Assembly: GCA_947588755.1 (NCBI GenBank)
Contig: CANPZB010000016.1
Coordinates: 1-33,787 of the forward strand
DNA from: Candidatus Gastranaerophilales bacterium
GTDB taxonomy: Bacteria > Cyanobacteriota > Vampirovibrionia > Gastranaerophilales > Gastranaerophilaceae
DNA: 33,787 bases
Direction: 5' to 3'
In this document: positions 24,111 through 31,231 of the stretch, piece by piece
How positions within the stretch are numbered: position 1 is the stretch's first letter
Layout of the letters: every line of letters starts with the position of its first letter
The notes under the pieces: model-generated
Told to the model about the DNA's origin: nothing
The model's input: only the letters and a program-made list of their open reading frames with translations
The model's database searches: none
Made by a program: the position numbers and the translations under genes

Positions 24111-26609
24111 TTATTGTAAAAGCATTTTTTCGGATTTTTTTCGATAGAATTCTGTGTTAATATTAAGTTTTGTGCCGATATCCAGAAGTTTCTCAACAAA
24201 TTTTCTGCTTAATGCAGGTTTTGTATCGGTGTTGTTTTCAATAATATCACCTATTCTGTGGTATATTTTGGTGTAAAATATATTCTGTGCTTCCGAAATA
24301 TCTATCTGCAATTCCAGTTTTTCGATAATATCAAAAAGTTCCAGTACAACATCGGCTTGCTGTACTTCAAAACTGTGTACCAGTCTGTTAATATTTTGGA
24401 GTATTTTTTTGCAAAAAATATTGTTTGATTTAGTTTTATCGAGTTTTACTTCCATTCTTGCAGCTTCAAAATTTATATCAGCAGCTTGTTGAATGTTTTC
24501 TTCTTCCATATAACCGCCTGAATGTACTACAATATCGTTGAATTTTCGGCTTAACGCATATTCTGCGGATATTTTAAATTCATCAGGTATTTTAAGCCCG
24601 AGTGATTGCAAGTGGTATATTGAACCTTTACTTTCGTCATACATATCCTGATAAGTAGCGGCAAACTTCCCGAGTTTCCCTTTAAGCATAACTTGAAGAA
24701 TTTTTCTTCTTTCTTCGATAAATATGTCTTTGAGTGTGAAATATTCTTTTCCGAAATATTCGTCCAATGCACGAATTATTTCGGTAATCGGGTTTAACAT
24801 AAATGTTTTTATAAGTGTGGTTTTTATGTCATTAAATTCTTTTTCATCGGAGTATTGCTTTATTGCACAATGGAAATCGGCTCCCGAATACTGCATTAAT
24901 GCAAAAACTAAATTTTGTTTTTGCAGTGTTATTCTTGACTGAATTTCTATATGCCCGATAATAAGTGTTGATGAACCTTTTTGAACTTTTTTGTAAGCGT
25001 GTTTTTTGATATTGTAGCAATAAACATCTTCTTCGTCTTCAAAATCCTGATATAATGAACTTATTGCCCATAAACTTGCAATTTGTTTAACCGTAACAAC
25101 GGAAGGTTTTACAAATCGTTCAAATATATCCTTTCCTGTTCCGTATTCCGCTATGTTGCTTTTAGCTTCGGAAAGTATTTCAAGAAATTTCTTTTCAATA
25201 TTTTTATCGGTAAAATGAGAACATAACTGCATTGCACGAGCTGCATATTTCATTATTTGAACGGTTTCAATACCTGAGATTTCGGAGAAAAACCAACCGC
25301 AGCTTGTATACATAAGAAGTTCCTGACGTTCGATTTCCAAAAGCTCCATTGCTCTGACTTTTTCATCGTCAGACAAATTCGGACGGAAATTATCCTGTTG
25401 GAATTTTTTGACTGACATTTCACTTCTGTCAAGTATAACATCTATATACTTATTTCTTACATCCCATGGATTATCAAAATATTTTACCGCTTCAGCCTCA
25501 AACACTTTTGTAACTTCGTCTCTCAAATAATCCAAAGCATCTCTGAGGGGTTTTCTCCATTTTTGGTTCCATCCCGGATGACCGCCCGTTGAGCATCCGC
25601 AGTCCTCTTTCCAGCGTCCTACGCCGTGAAAACAACTCCAGCTTGATGCCTGTTTTATGTCGACTTCGGTATCGGCACCGAACTTATCAAGAAAATCCGC
25701 ATAATTCGTTATTTGAAATCCTTCATCTTTGGCTTTAATTTGAAGGATATACGCAAGTGCCATGTCTCCGAATTTTGTGTGGTGTCCGTAGCTTTCGCCG
25801 TCCGTTGCAATATTGACTAACTGCGGATAATTTCTGCAATCGGAAACTCCTTCTTTCAGACGTTTTATAAATTTATTACCATCCTTTAAAAGTTCATCAA
25901 AAGCAACAGAACGTGATATTGCACCGTCATAGAAAAATAAATCAATATATTTTCCGGGGGCTGATTTTATATAGTACCTGTAAGCACGTGCAGGGTCAAT
26001 GTTTCCCCAGCTTACATCGACCCAGTCTTTTGAATTTTTTTCTTTAAATTTTAATGCCTGATATGGCGAAAGTATTGTAAATTTTATGCCGTTTTCTTCC
26101 AAAACTCGCAAAGTATCATCATCTACGGCGGTTTCAGCCAGCCACATACCTTCCGGTTTTCGTCCGAAACGGTATTCAAAATCTTTAATACCCCATTTTA
26201 CCTGAGTTTGTTTATCCTGTTCGTTAGCAAGCGGCATTATAATATGGTTGTAAACCTGTGCGATAGCGTTTCCATGTCCGTTGTTAGCGGTCAGACTTTC
26301 AATATCTGCTTTAATTATTCTTTCGTACGTTGCCGGTGCAAACTGTTCCATCCATGATAAAAGTGTCGGTCCGAAGTTAAAGCTGATATGTGCATAGTTA
26401 TTAACCATATCCAATATTCTGTTTCTGTTGTCTACGATTTTGGAAACCGAGTTTGGATTATAGCATTCTTTGTTAATTCTTTCGTTCCAGTCGTGATATG
26501 GCAAAGCACTGTCTTGAAGTTCAATTGCTTCAAGCCATGGGTTTTCTCTGGGCGGTTGATAAAAATGTCCGTGTATCGTTAAAAATATATCCTTCGTTTG
26601 CTCGCTCAT
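24111..26609 (-). CDS. GH57-type glycoside hydrolase with DUF3536
   Basis: An 832-residue cytoplasmic protein. The N-terminal half is a GH57 (beta/alpha)7 barrel. It opens with TIHGHFYQPPRENPW (His13 and His15), carries the probable nucleophile Glu159 in GMWLAETAVDD, and the second acidic group Asp270 in ATDGESYGHH. Residues beyond about 300 match the DUF3536 type, with a CFHGVGRWKEDCGCSTGGHPGWNQKWR Cys/Trp-rich loop near 325-352. GH57 members act on alpha-1,4/1,6-glucans; the exact substrate of this subgroup is uncertain. It is co-transcribed behind a small secreted protein (24-base gap, SD GGAG). With the phosphorylase relative it hints at glucan storage metabolism. Confidence 0.88.
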   Translation of the reverse strand: MSEQTKDIFLTIHGHFYQPPRENPWLEAIELQDSALPYHDWNERINKECYNPNSVSKIVDNRNRILDMVNNYAHISFNFGPTLLSWMEQFAPATYERIIKADIESLTANNGHGNAIAQVYNHIIMPLANEQDKQTQVKWGIKDFEYRFGRKPEGMWLAETAVDDDTLRVLEENGIKFTILSPYQALKFKEKNSKDWVDVSWGNIDPARAYRYYIKSAPGKYIDLFFYDGAISRSVAFDELLKDGNKFIKRLKEGVSDCRNYPQLVNIATDGESYGHHTKFGDMALAYILQIKAKDEGFQITNYADFLDKFGADTEVDIKQASSWSCFHGVGRWKEDCGCSTGGHPGWNQKWRKPLRDALDYLRDEVTKVFEAEAVKYFDNPWDVRNKYIDVILDRSEMSVKKFQQDNFRPNLSDDEKVRAMELLEIERQELLMYTSCGWFFSEISGIETVQIMKYAARAMQLCSHFTDKNIEKKFLEILSEAKSNIAEYGTGKDIFERFVKPSVVTVKQIASLWAISSLYQDFEDEEDVYCYNIKKHAYKKVQKGSSTLIIGHIEIQSRITLQKQNLVFALMQYSGADFHCAIKQYSDEKEFNDIKTTLIKTFMLNPITEIIRALDEYFGKEYFTLKDIFIEERRKILQVMLKGKLGKFAATYQDMYDESKGSIYHLQSLGLKIPDEFKISAEYALSRKFNDIVVHSGGYMEEENIQQAADINFEAARMEVKLDKTKSNNIFCKKILQNINRLVHSFEVQQADVVLELFDIIEKLELQIDISEAQNIFYTKIYHRIGDIIENNTDTKPALSRKFVEKLLDIGTKLNINTEFYRKKSEKMLLQ

Positions 26610-26633
26610 TTCTTAACTCCGTTTTGTGGTTAT

Positions 26634-27128
26634 TTATTTTTCGGTTGTTTTGGGTTTGCTGCTGAGAACCGTAAATTTATCAACATTAATCCAAACATCA
26701 CCGAGTGCGTTAGAAAAAACTTTTCCGCAAAATTCAATATCATCGCCCGAATTCAAATCAATATATTTTTCAGCTTCGGTTCTTTTTAAGAATATTTTCA
26801 TTTCAGAAAGCGGTACATTATGATTTGTTACATCTGGGCGGCGGATAAGAAAGGATATATAATCTTCCGAACTTTTGAATGCCGGCTTGTAGTCAAGTCC
26901 TAAGGTGGAAAATTTATCAAATTTAGCTTTTATCATAATGTTTTTATTCAAATAAAAGTTAGGTTTTGCAACAACGTCAAGCGGATTTACGGCTTGATAA
27001 CTGACATTGTAGGGGAGTGGGTTTTCCAAATTCAAATTAGGAATTCTTGTCGGTTGTTGAGTTACTGCAAAAACGTTAAGCCCGAGTGTAATCATTATCA
27101 TTAATATAAATATTTTCAATTTTTTCAT
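26634..27128 (-). CDS. Small secreted protein of unknown function
   Basis: A 164-residue protein with a Sec signal peptide (MKKLKIFILMIMITLGLNVFA then V-T) and a mature part of about 140 residues rich in beta strands. An OB-like pattern is suggested by FYLNKNIMIKAKFDKFSTL and GDDIEFCGKVFSNALGDVWINVDKF, as in periplasmic proteins that repeat phrases such as nki-v-G-k-v. One Cys is present. I do not recognise a named family. It leads an operon with the GH57 gene and has a good promoter overlapped by a palindrome. Confidence 0.75.
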   Translation of the reverse strand: MKKLKIFILMIMITLGLNVFAVTQQPTRIPNLNLENPLPYNVSYQAVNPLDVVAKPNFYLNKNIMIKAKFDKFSTLGLDYKPAFKSSEDYISFLIRRPDVTNHNVPLSEMKIFLKRTEAEKYIDLNSGDDIEFCGKVFSNALGDVWINVDKFTVLSSKPKTTEK

Positions 27129-27160
27129 TTAAAAGCCCTCTTTTCTGTCTTATTTACACT

Positions 27161-27191
27161 AATATTGTAGCACAATATTTATTTTTTGTAA
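27161..27191 (-). promoter_or_regulatory. Promoter with a 19-bp palindrome over its -10 box
   Basis: On the minus strand TTACAA (complement of 27186-27191), 16 bases and TACAAT (complement of 27164-27169) form the promoter of the secreted protein/GH57 operon. AATATTGT (27161-27168) and ACAATATT (27172-27179) are a perfect inverted repeat with a 3-base centre that covers the -10. This is a likely repressor site. Confidence 0.6.
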
Positions 27192-27228
27192 CTACCTAAC
27201 ACTATATAAGTATAATCAGTTAATTTTC

Positions 27229-27256
27229 TTGACAAAAGTTAAGAAAAGTATATAAT
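27229..27256 (+). promoter_or_regulatory. Strong sigma70-type promoter A
   Basis: Perfect TTGACA (27229-27234), 16 bases and perfect TATAAT (27251-27256) are followed by GTTTATAAA at 27260-27268. The same layout recurs near the right edge (33677-33716). No long gene follows on the plus strand before the prepilin gene; only a 22-codon frame that ends in a G run. Confidence 0.8.
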
Positions 27257-27296
27257 CATGTTTATAAAACGAAGAAATAGGGTATAAGAATATTAT

Positions 27297-27365
27297 ATGG
27301 TAACGAAAAATAGCGGGAAAAATGTACATGTGATGTGTAAAGTCACACAAACGGGGGGGGGGTAA
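27297..27365 (+). CDS. Short frame ending in a poly-G tract (putative, possibly part of a repeat)
   Basis: A 22-codon frame, starting MVTKNSGKNV, ends TGGG-stop directly at the ten-G run (27353-27362, TAA at 27363). With one more G it would join a frame open to 27721. It has no SD. It could be a remnant, a phase-switchable gene or chance; confidence is low. This gap of about 630 bases (27129-27756) otherwise holds two promoters, a hairpin and palindromic repeats. Confidence 0.25.
   Translation: MVTKNSGKNVHVMCKVTQTGGG
27353..27362 (+). repeat. Ten-G homopolymer tract
   Basis: A run of ten G, very unusual in AT-rich DNA, lies 124 bases past the -35 of promoter A. Such tracts slip during replication and can switch genes. 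A sequencing or assembly artefact is an alternative. Confidence 0.85.
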
Positions 27366-27441
27366 ACCGCTCATACCAAAGGTTTTGGCGATTTTTTGAT
27401 TTTTTGACAAGCCCCGAAAAATTGGGTTCTGCCCATGGATT

Positions 27442-27473
27442 TTTTGTGTTTTTGAATGCGTTAAAACACAAAA
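27442..27473. repeat. 11-bp perfect hairpin
   Basis: TTTTGTGTTTT (27442-27452) and AAAACACAAAA (27463-27473) pair around a 10-base loop. No T run follows on either strand, so it is not a typical terminator. Confidence 0.5.
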
Positions 27474-27501
27474 TTTCTGTCATGCTGAACCATGTTGTCA
27501 T

Positions 27502-27518
27502 CCTGAACTTGTTTCAGG
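27502..27518 (-). repeat. Palindromic repeat copy 1 (CCTGAAC/GTTTCAGG family)
   Basis: Core CCTGAACTTGTTTCAGG, flanked by GTCAT and ATCTTAG. It is in opposite orientation to the copies in the prepilin leader. A half copy (GTCATGCTGAAC) lies just before it at 27479-27490. Confidence 0.85.
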
Positions 27519-27674
27519 ATCTTAGCCTTATCAAGTCTTTAAATAGAAAAGAAACTAAACCAAAGTCAATGTCCGCAACTATGGTGAATAACAAGTTCCT
27601 GCACGTATTGGAGCAAATCCAAGACGTTTCAGCATCTTATTTCGTGGCATTGGTTCAGTATTTTATATATAAGA

Positions 27675-27693
27675 CCCTGAAACGAGTTCAGGG
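27675..27693 (+). repeat. Palindromic repeat copy 2
   Basis: CCCTGAAACGAGTTCAGGG followed by TGACATG. It differs from copy 1 in a paired stem position (C-G for T-A) so that base pairing is kept. It lies in the non-coding gap before the first prepilin gene. Confidence 0.85.
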
Positions 27694-27756
27694 TGACATG
27701 TGTAGTTATAGTTTTCAATAAACAGTAATAAATAAATAAAAAGAAAGGAACAAAAA

Positions 27757-28656
27757 ATGAAAAAAGAAATTAAAAACGTGACTATTTTGGAAAAGAAAGT
27801 GAGACTCGAACATGCTAAGATCCTGAAACAAGTTCAGGATGACAGTTTGATTAAAAACGACGGGGCCGAAAAGACAGTGAGACCTGAAAATGGTAAGACC
27901 CTGAAACAAGTTCAGGGTGACATGTGTGGGGTTCAGGATGACATGGGGTGGTTCAGGCGTGGTTTTGGTGCTTTAGCACCCGAAAAGAACCTTTCACTTT
28001 ACACTTCTCACCTTTCACGTAAATCAGCATTCACATTGGCTGAGGTGTTAATCACCCTAGGTATCATCGGCATTGTGGCGGCAATGACCATGCCGACACT
28101 TATTGCAAAAATACAAAGGAATATCTTAAATAATCAGTTTAAAAAGATGTATTCCGTATTAACTACAGCTTTTCAAAAAACAAATTTTGAAATGGACTTT
28201 TTTAACGGTTGCTATTATATTCAGGGGCAAGGTAGTCCTGCAGATTACTCAGGTTGCAAAGATTTTTTTTATAATCATCTTTCAAAAAATCTGAATGTTG
28301 CAAAAATTTGTGATACAAAAGCTTATGAAAACGGTTGTGCACCCGATTATGATTGGAGTAGCTTTCCTTCTGACGGGTGTGAAGGCGGTTTTACATCCGA
28401 TAAAGTTAAAAATAATGGTGCAATAGTCTTAAATGACGGGAGTATTTTATATCTTTTAAATAATGCTGCCATGATAGCATCTGATATTAACGGCAAAAAA
28501 GGACCTAATAAACCGGGATTTGATGTTTATTCATATAAAATATACAGAGTAGGAAGTAATCTGATTTTGAACCCTCCTATTTATGAAGAACGTTCAATAG
28601 TTACACAATGTATGCCTAACGCCGGCGGTGTTCGTTACTATGATGAAATTAAATAA
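27757..28656 (+). CDS. Prepilin-like secreted protein with a repeat-built leader
   Basis: A 299-codon gene for a type IV pilin/pseudopilin-like protein. The prepilin peptidase site is SAFTLAE: cleavage before Phe92 would leave a mature protein of 208 residues with the hydrophobic helix FTLAEVLITLGIIGIVAAM and a Cys-containing globular part (Cys at about 155, 165, 185, 193). The C-terminal pattern IVLNDGSILYLL and DINGKKGPNKPGFDVY is typical of this group. Leaders are usually under about 30 residues; this one is 91, and residues 20-61 are translations of palindromic repeats (KILKQVQDD, KTLKQVQGD, GVQDDM). The distal ATG has a strong SD (AAAGGAAC), but an ATG at 27943, behind AGGATG, would give a normal 28-residue leader. 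Confidence 0.85.
   Translation: MKKEIKNVTILEKKVRLEHAKILKQVQDDSLIKNDGAEKTVRPENGKTLKQVQGDMCGVQDDMGWFRRGFGALAPEKNLSLYTSHLSRKSAFTLAEVLITLGIIGIVAAMTMPTLIAKIQRNILNNQFKKMYSVLTTAFQKTNFEMDFFNGCYYIQGQGSPADYSGCKDFFYNHLSKNLNVAKICDTKAYENGCAPDYDWSSFPSDGCEGGFTSDKVKNNGAIVLNDGSILYLLNNAAMIASDINGKKGPNKPGFDVYSYKIYRVGSNLILNPPIYEERSIVTQCMPNAGGVRYYDEIK
27820..27840 (+). repeat. Palindromic repeat copy 3, inside the prepilin leader
   Basis: A 21-base perfect-stem unit with core CCTGAAACAAGTTCAGG, followed by GACA. It is read in frame as residues of the leader (ILKQVQD). Confidence 0.9.
27898..27918 (+). repeat. Palindromic repeat copy 4, inside the prepilin leader
   Basis: The same unit with the stem changed to ACCC/GGGT, followed by GACATG. 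It is read as TLKQVQG. A half copy, GTTCAGGATGACATG, follows at 27931-27945 and supplies an alternative ATG with an upstream AGGA. Confidence 0.9.
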
Positions 28657-28658
28657 TT

Positions 28659-29726
28659 TTATTCTGTTTTGTCGATTATACCGCCGCCAAGAACAATATC
28701 ATTATCATACAGAACTACCGACTGCCCGATAGCTATTGATTTTTGCAACTCGTCAAATGTAACTTTAACTTCTGAATTTTCAGTGGTTAAGGTTGCATTT
28801 TGCGGGATTTGGGTAGAACGGATTTTTGCCTGTACCTTTAATTCTTGTGCGGGAGGTTCGCCTGATATCCAGTTCATTTTTATTGCGTACAAGGATTTTT
28901 TAAAGGTTTTATCGGCAGGTCCGACAACAACCTCGTTTGTATTTTTTCTTAATTCAAGCACATATAAAGGTTCGGATGCGGAAATTCCTATTCCTTTTCT
29001 CTGCCCGATTGTATAATTCCAAATTCCTTTGTGTTTGCCTAAAATTTTGCCTTCCGTGTCTACTATGCTGCCTTCACAGTCTTTTATTCCCAGTAATTCG
29101 TTGTAATCACCGTCGTAAAAATCCTGACTGTCAGGTTTTTCCGCTGAAATCAGCCCGTTTTCCGCTGCTATTTTGCGAATTTCTTCTTTTGTGTACCCGC
29201 CAAGCGGCAGCAAGATATTTTTTAATTGGTCTTGAGTTAATCTGTATAAAAAGTAAGATTGGTCTTTTTTGGGTGCAATACCGCGTTTTAAAAGGTATTT
29301 ACCGTCAATATTTTCAATTCTTGCATAGTGTCCCGTGGCAAACTTGTCGAATTCTATTCCGTTAAGCTTTGCAAGACGGGGAAATACGCCGAATTTTATA
29401 TAAGCATTGCACCATACACATGGGTTTGGGGTTCTGCCTTGCAAATACTCCGTTTTGAAGTTTTCCAGAACAATTTTTTCGTAATCATCGGCACATTTAA
29501 ACACATGAAACGGTATATCAAGTTGTTTTGCTATGTTACGTGCCGCCTCAATATCTTCTTTTTCATCAGGTCCGTAGCAGGCATTTCCGTGACCGGATTT
29601 TGAAGCCATACCGTCTTTGCCCCAAATTGACATTGTCGCACCGATAACTTCATGTCCTTGCTTTTTAAGTATTAATGCCGTTACGGATGAATCCACTCCG
29701 CCTGATAATCCGACTAATATTTTCAT
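28659..29726 (-). CDS. mnmA: tRNA-specific 2-thiouridylase MnmA (variant without the second Cys)
   Basis: A 355-residue enzyme that thiolates U34 of Lys, Glu and Gln tRNAs. The PP-loop motif SGGVDSS is at residues 8-14, the tRNA-binding HG region at 46, and the sulfur-carrying Cys103 in TPNPCVWCN. The C-terminal beta-barrel contains WNYTIGQRKGIGI and GPADKTF. The second catalytic Cys, normally in DSQDICF, is missing: the segment reads DSQDFYDGDY (199-208). It also has an ACYGPDE insert (Cys50). I recall this as a subgroup seen in other phyla. The gene is convergent with the prepilin gene (2-base gap), and its SD is AGAGGA. Confidence 0.93.
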   Translation of the reverse strand: MKILVGLSGGVDSSVTALILKKQGHEVIGATMSIWGKDGMASKSGHGNACYGPDEKEDIEAARNIAKQLDIPFHVFKCADDYEKIVLENFKTEYLQGRTPNPCVWCNAYIKFGVFPRLAKLNGIEFDKFATGHYARIENIDGKYLLKRGIAPKKDQSYFLYRLTQDQLKNILLPLGGYTKEEIRKIAAENGLISAEKPDSQDFYDGDYNELLGIKDCEGSIVDTEGKILGKHKGIWNYTIGQRKGIGISASEPLYVLELRKNTNEVVVGPADKTFKKSLYAIKMNWISGEPPAQELKVQAKIRSTQIPQNATLTTENSEVKVTFDELQKSIAIGQSVVLYDNDIVLGGGIIDKTE

Positions 29727-29780
29727 AAAATCCTCTTTTGCTATTTGTATGTTAATTCAGAAATAAAATTATATCAAGAA

Positions 29781-30860
29781 TTAGTAGCAATAAGCCAAAA
29801 ATTCGGCTAGACTCATTACTGTGGTCTTTGATTTCAAACGACTTAATCCCTGTTTTAATCCTAATATACATGCAGGACAAGTGGTTACAACATAATTTGC
29901 CCCTGTTTTATCAATATTTTTTGCTTTTTTCTTTGAAAGTAAAAGTGAAATTTTCCTGTTTTTTATTGCAAATTCACCTGCAAATCCGCAGCAGTCGTCA
30001 AATTCAGCCATACGTTTGTATGTAACATTTTTGATATTATTTAGTATTTTTTCTGCATTTTCAGCACTGTCGCCGTGACAGGGCTTATGAAAGGTTACGG
30101 TTACAGGCCGCGGAAATTCAAGTTTATTAATTTTATCAGCAATAAAATCCGTAAAATTTATAATTTTTAAACCGTTTTTGCCCGTAAATTTTTCATAATT
30201 TTTCAAAGTATTTTCACAGCTTGCACAGTCTGTCATAATGTAATCGCAGTCTGAATTAAATAATTCCGAGTTGTGTTTTACGGCTTTCATAAAACGATTT
30301 ATGTTTCCGCTTGACAAAAACGGCAGTCCGCAGCAGTCGAAATTTTTTTCTTCAAGATTTACTTCAAGTTTGGAAAGAATTTTCTTTACGGCATTTTCGG
30401 TTTTAGGATAAATTTCATTAACACAGCCTTTAAAATACAAAATTTTGGTTTTGGTATTTGAAATTTTGTAAGTTTTTCGAATACGGAGAACTCTGTTAAT
30501 CGTACTGATAATTTTTATAATCCCGTTAAAAAATATTTCCGACTGCAATAAAAACGGAATTCTTGCCATAATCGACTTTTTCGCATATTCATATTTAGCA
30601 CAATTGAAAATTTCGCAAACGTCAATTCCAGAAGGACAAAAGTCACTGCATTTGTTGCATTTTAAACATAGGTCAAGATATTTATTAACATTTTTGTTAA
30701 GTTTAATATCACCTTTTAAAACACCGCCGAGCATAATAAATTTTCCGCGAGAAACGGCACAATCGTTTCCCGTAACTTTATAAACGGGACAGACCGACTG
30801 GCAAAGTCCGCATTTGGAACATCTGTTAATTTCTCCGGAATAATCGTTAAGTTCTTTCAT
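29781..30860 (-). CDS. Two-[4Fe-4S] heterodisulfide-reductase/GlcF-like oxidoreductase subunit
   Basis: A 359-residue protein. It has two ferredoxin motifs, C14-C17-C20-C24 (CSKCGLCQSVC) and C65-C68-C71-C75 (CLKCNKCSDFC). Two CCG domains follow, with FDCCGLPFLSSG and FDDCCGFAGEF, each preceded by GC or PC and followed by TDCASC or TTCPAC. This is the HdrD/GlcF/LldE architecture for electron transfer from a flavoprotein dehydrogenase (glycolate or lactate) to a quinone or disulfide. No partner flavoprotein is adjacent, so the substrate is open. There is no SD, and a TATCAT lies six bases before the ATG. Confidence 0.88.
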   Translation of the reverse strand: MKELNDYSGEINRCSKCGLCQSVCPVYKVTGNDCAVSRGKFIMLGGVLKGDIKLNKNVNKYLDLCLKCNKCSDFCPSGIDVCEIFNCAKYEYAKKSIMARIPFLLQSEIFFNGIIKIISTINRVLRIRKTYKISNTKTKILYFKGCVNEIYPKTENAVKKILSKLEVNLEEKNFDCCGLPFLSSGNINRFMKAVKHNSELFNSDCDYIMTDCASCENTLKNYEKFTGKNGLKIINFTDFIADKINKLEFPRPVTVTFHKPCHGDSAENAEKILNNIKNVTYKRMAEFDDCCGFAGEFAIKNRKISLLLSKKKAKNIDKTGANYVVTTCPACILGLKQGLSRLKSKTTVMSLAEFLAYCY

Positions 30861-30866
30861 AAATAA

Positions 30867-30872
30867 ATGATA
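30867..30872 (-). promoter_or_regulatory. -10 box TATCAT six bases before the GlcF-like gene
   Basis: The complement of 30867-30872 is TATCAT, followed by six bases and ATG. A weak -35 (GTTACA or TTACAT) is 17-18 bases upstream. This is consistent with a leaderless mRNA. Confidence 0.45.
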
Positions 30873-30899
30873 GCATATATAAATGTGTTATGTAACCTA

Positions 30900-31121
30900 T
30901 TAATCAAGCGGTAATAAATCATTAAGAGTTTTTTCTAAAGCAACTGCAATATTAGCTACGACAAGAATTGTAGGACATACCTTTGCATTCTCTATTCTGT
31001 ATAAATGCTGCGGGGTAATATTTGCTTTTTCAGCAAGGTATTCCTGAGAATAATTCTTTCTTGCTCTTTCCACACGTATGTTTTCCGCTAATTTGTCCAG
31101 CAGCTTTTCTCTGTCCAACAT
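30900..31121 (-). CDS. Small Xre-family transcription regulator
   Basis: A 73-residue, single-domain Cro/CI-type helix-turn-helix protein. The reading head is visible in KNYSQEYLAEKANITPQHLYRIENAKVCPTI (recognition helix about 36-46). It has no dimerisation or peptidase extension, so it is a short repressor. It is divergent from the FkbM methyltransferase gene; the intergenic region carries palindromes that may be its operators. A -10-like TAAAAT lies exactly six bases before its ATG, with no SD. Confidence 0.9.
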   Translation of the reverse strand: MLDREKLLDKLAENIRVERARKNYSQEYLAEKANITPQHLYRIENAKVCPTILVVANIAVALEKTLNDLLPLD

Positions 31122-31139
31122 TCTTGTATTTTAACTCGC

Positions 31140-31189
31140 TTGACTAAATATTATTACAACATATAATTTAATATATGAACATATATGTT
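31140..31189 (+). promoter_or_regulatory. Promoter and probable operators for the FkbM gene
   Basis: TTGACT (31140-31145), 16 bases and a perfect TATAAT (31162-31167) form the promoter. The perfect 12-bp palindrome AACATATATGTT (31178-31189) sits at about +5 to +16, and a half site AACATATAA overlaps the -10. Roadblock repression by the divergent Xre protein is likely. The binding itself is inferred. Confidence 0.6.
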
Positions 31190-31231
31190 TATATATAGTT
31201 ATTTATATTATAGAATTATGGGGTATATATA

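Noticed and set aside
27404-27721. A frame of 105 codons on the plus strand starting at a TTG
   Set aside because: It has no SD, and its sequence is largely translated palindromic repeat. It is of interest only as the extension of the poly-G frame.
27479-27945. Repeat cluster considered as a CRISPR array
   Set aside because: The units are palindromic, irregularly spaced, occur in both orientations and lie in coding sequence; there are no uniform spacers and no cas gene.
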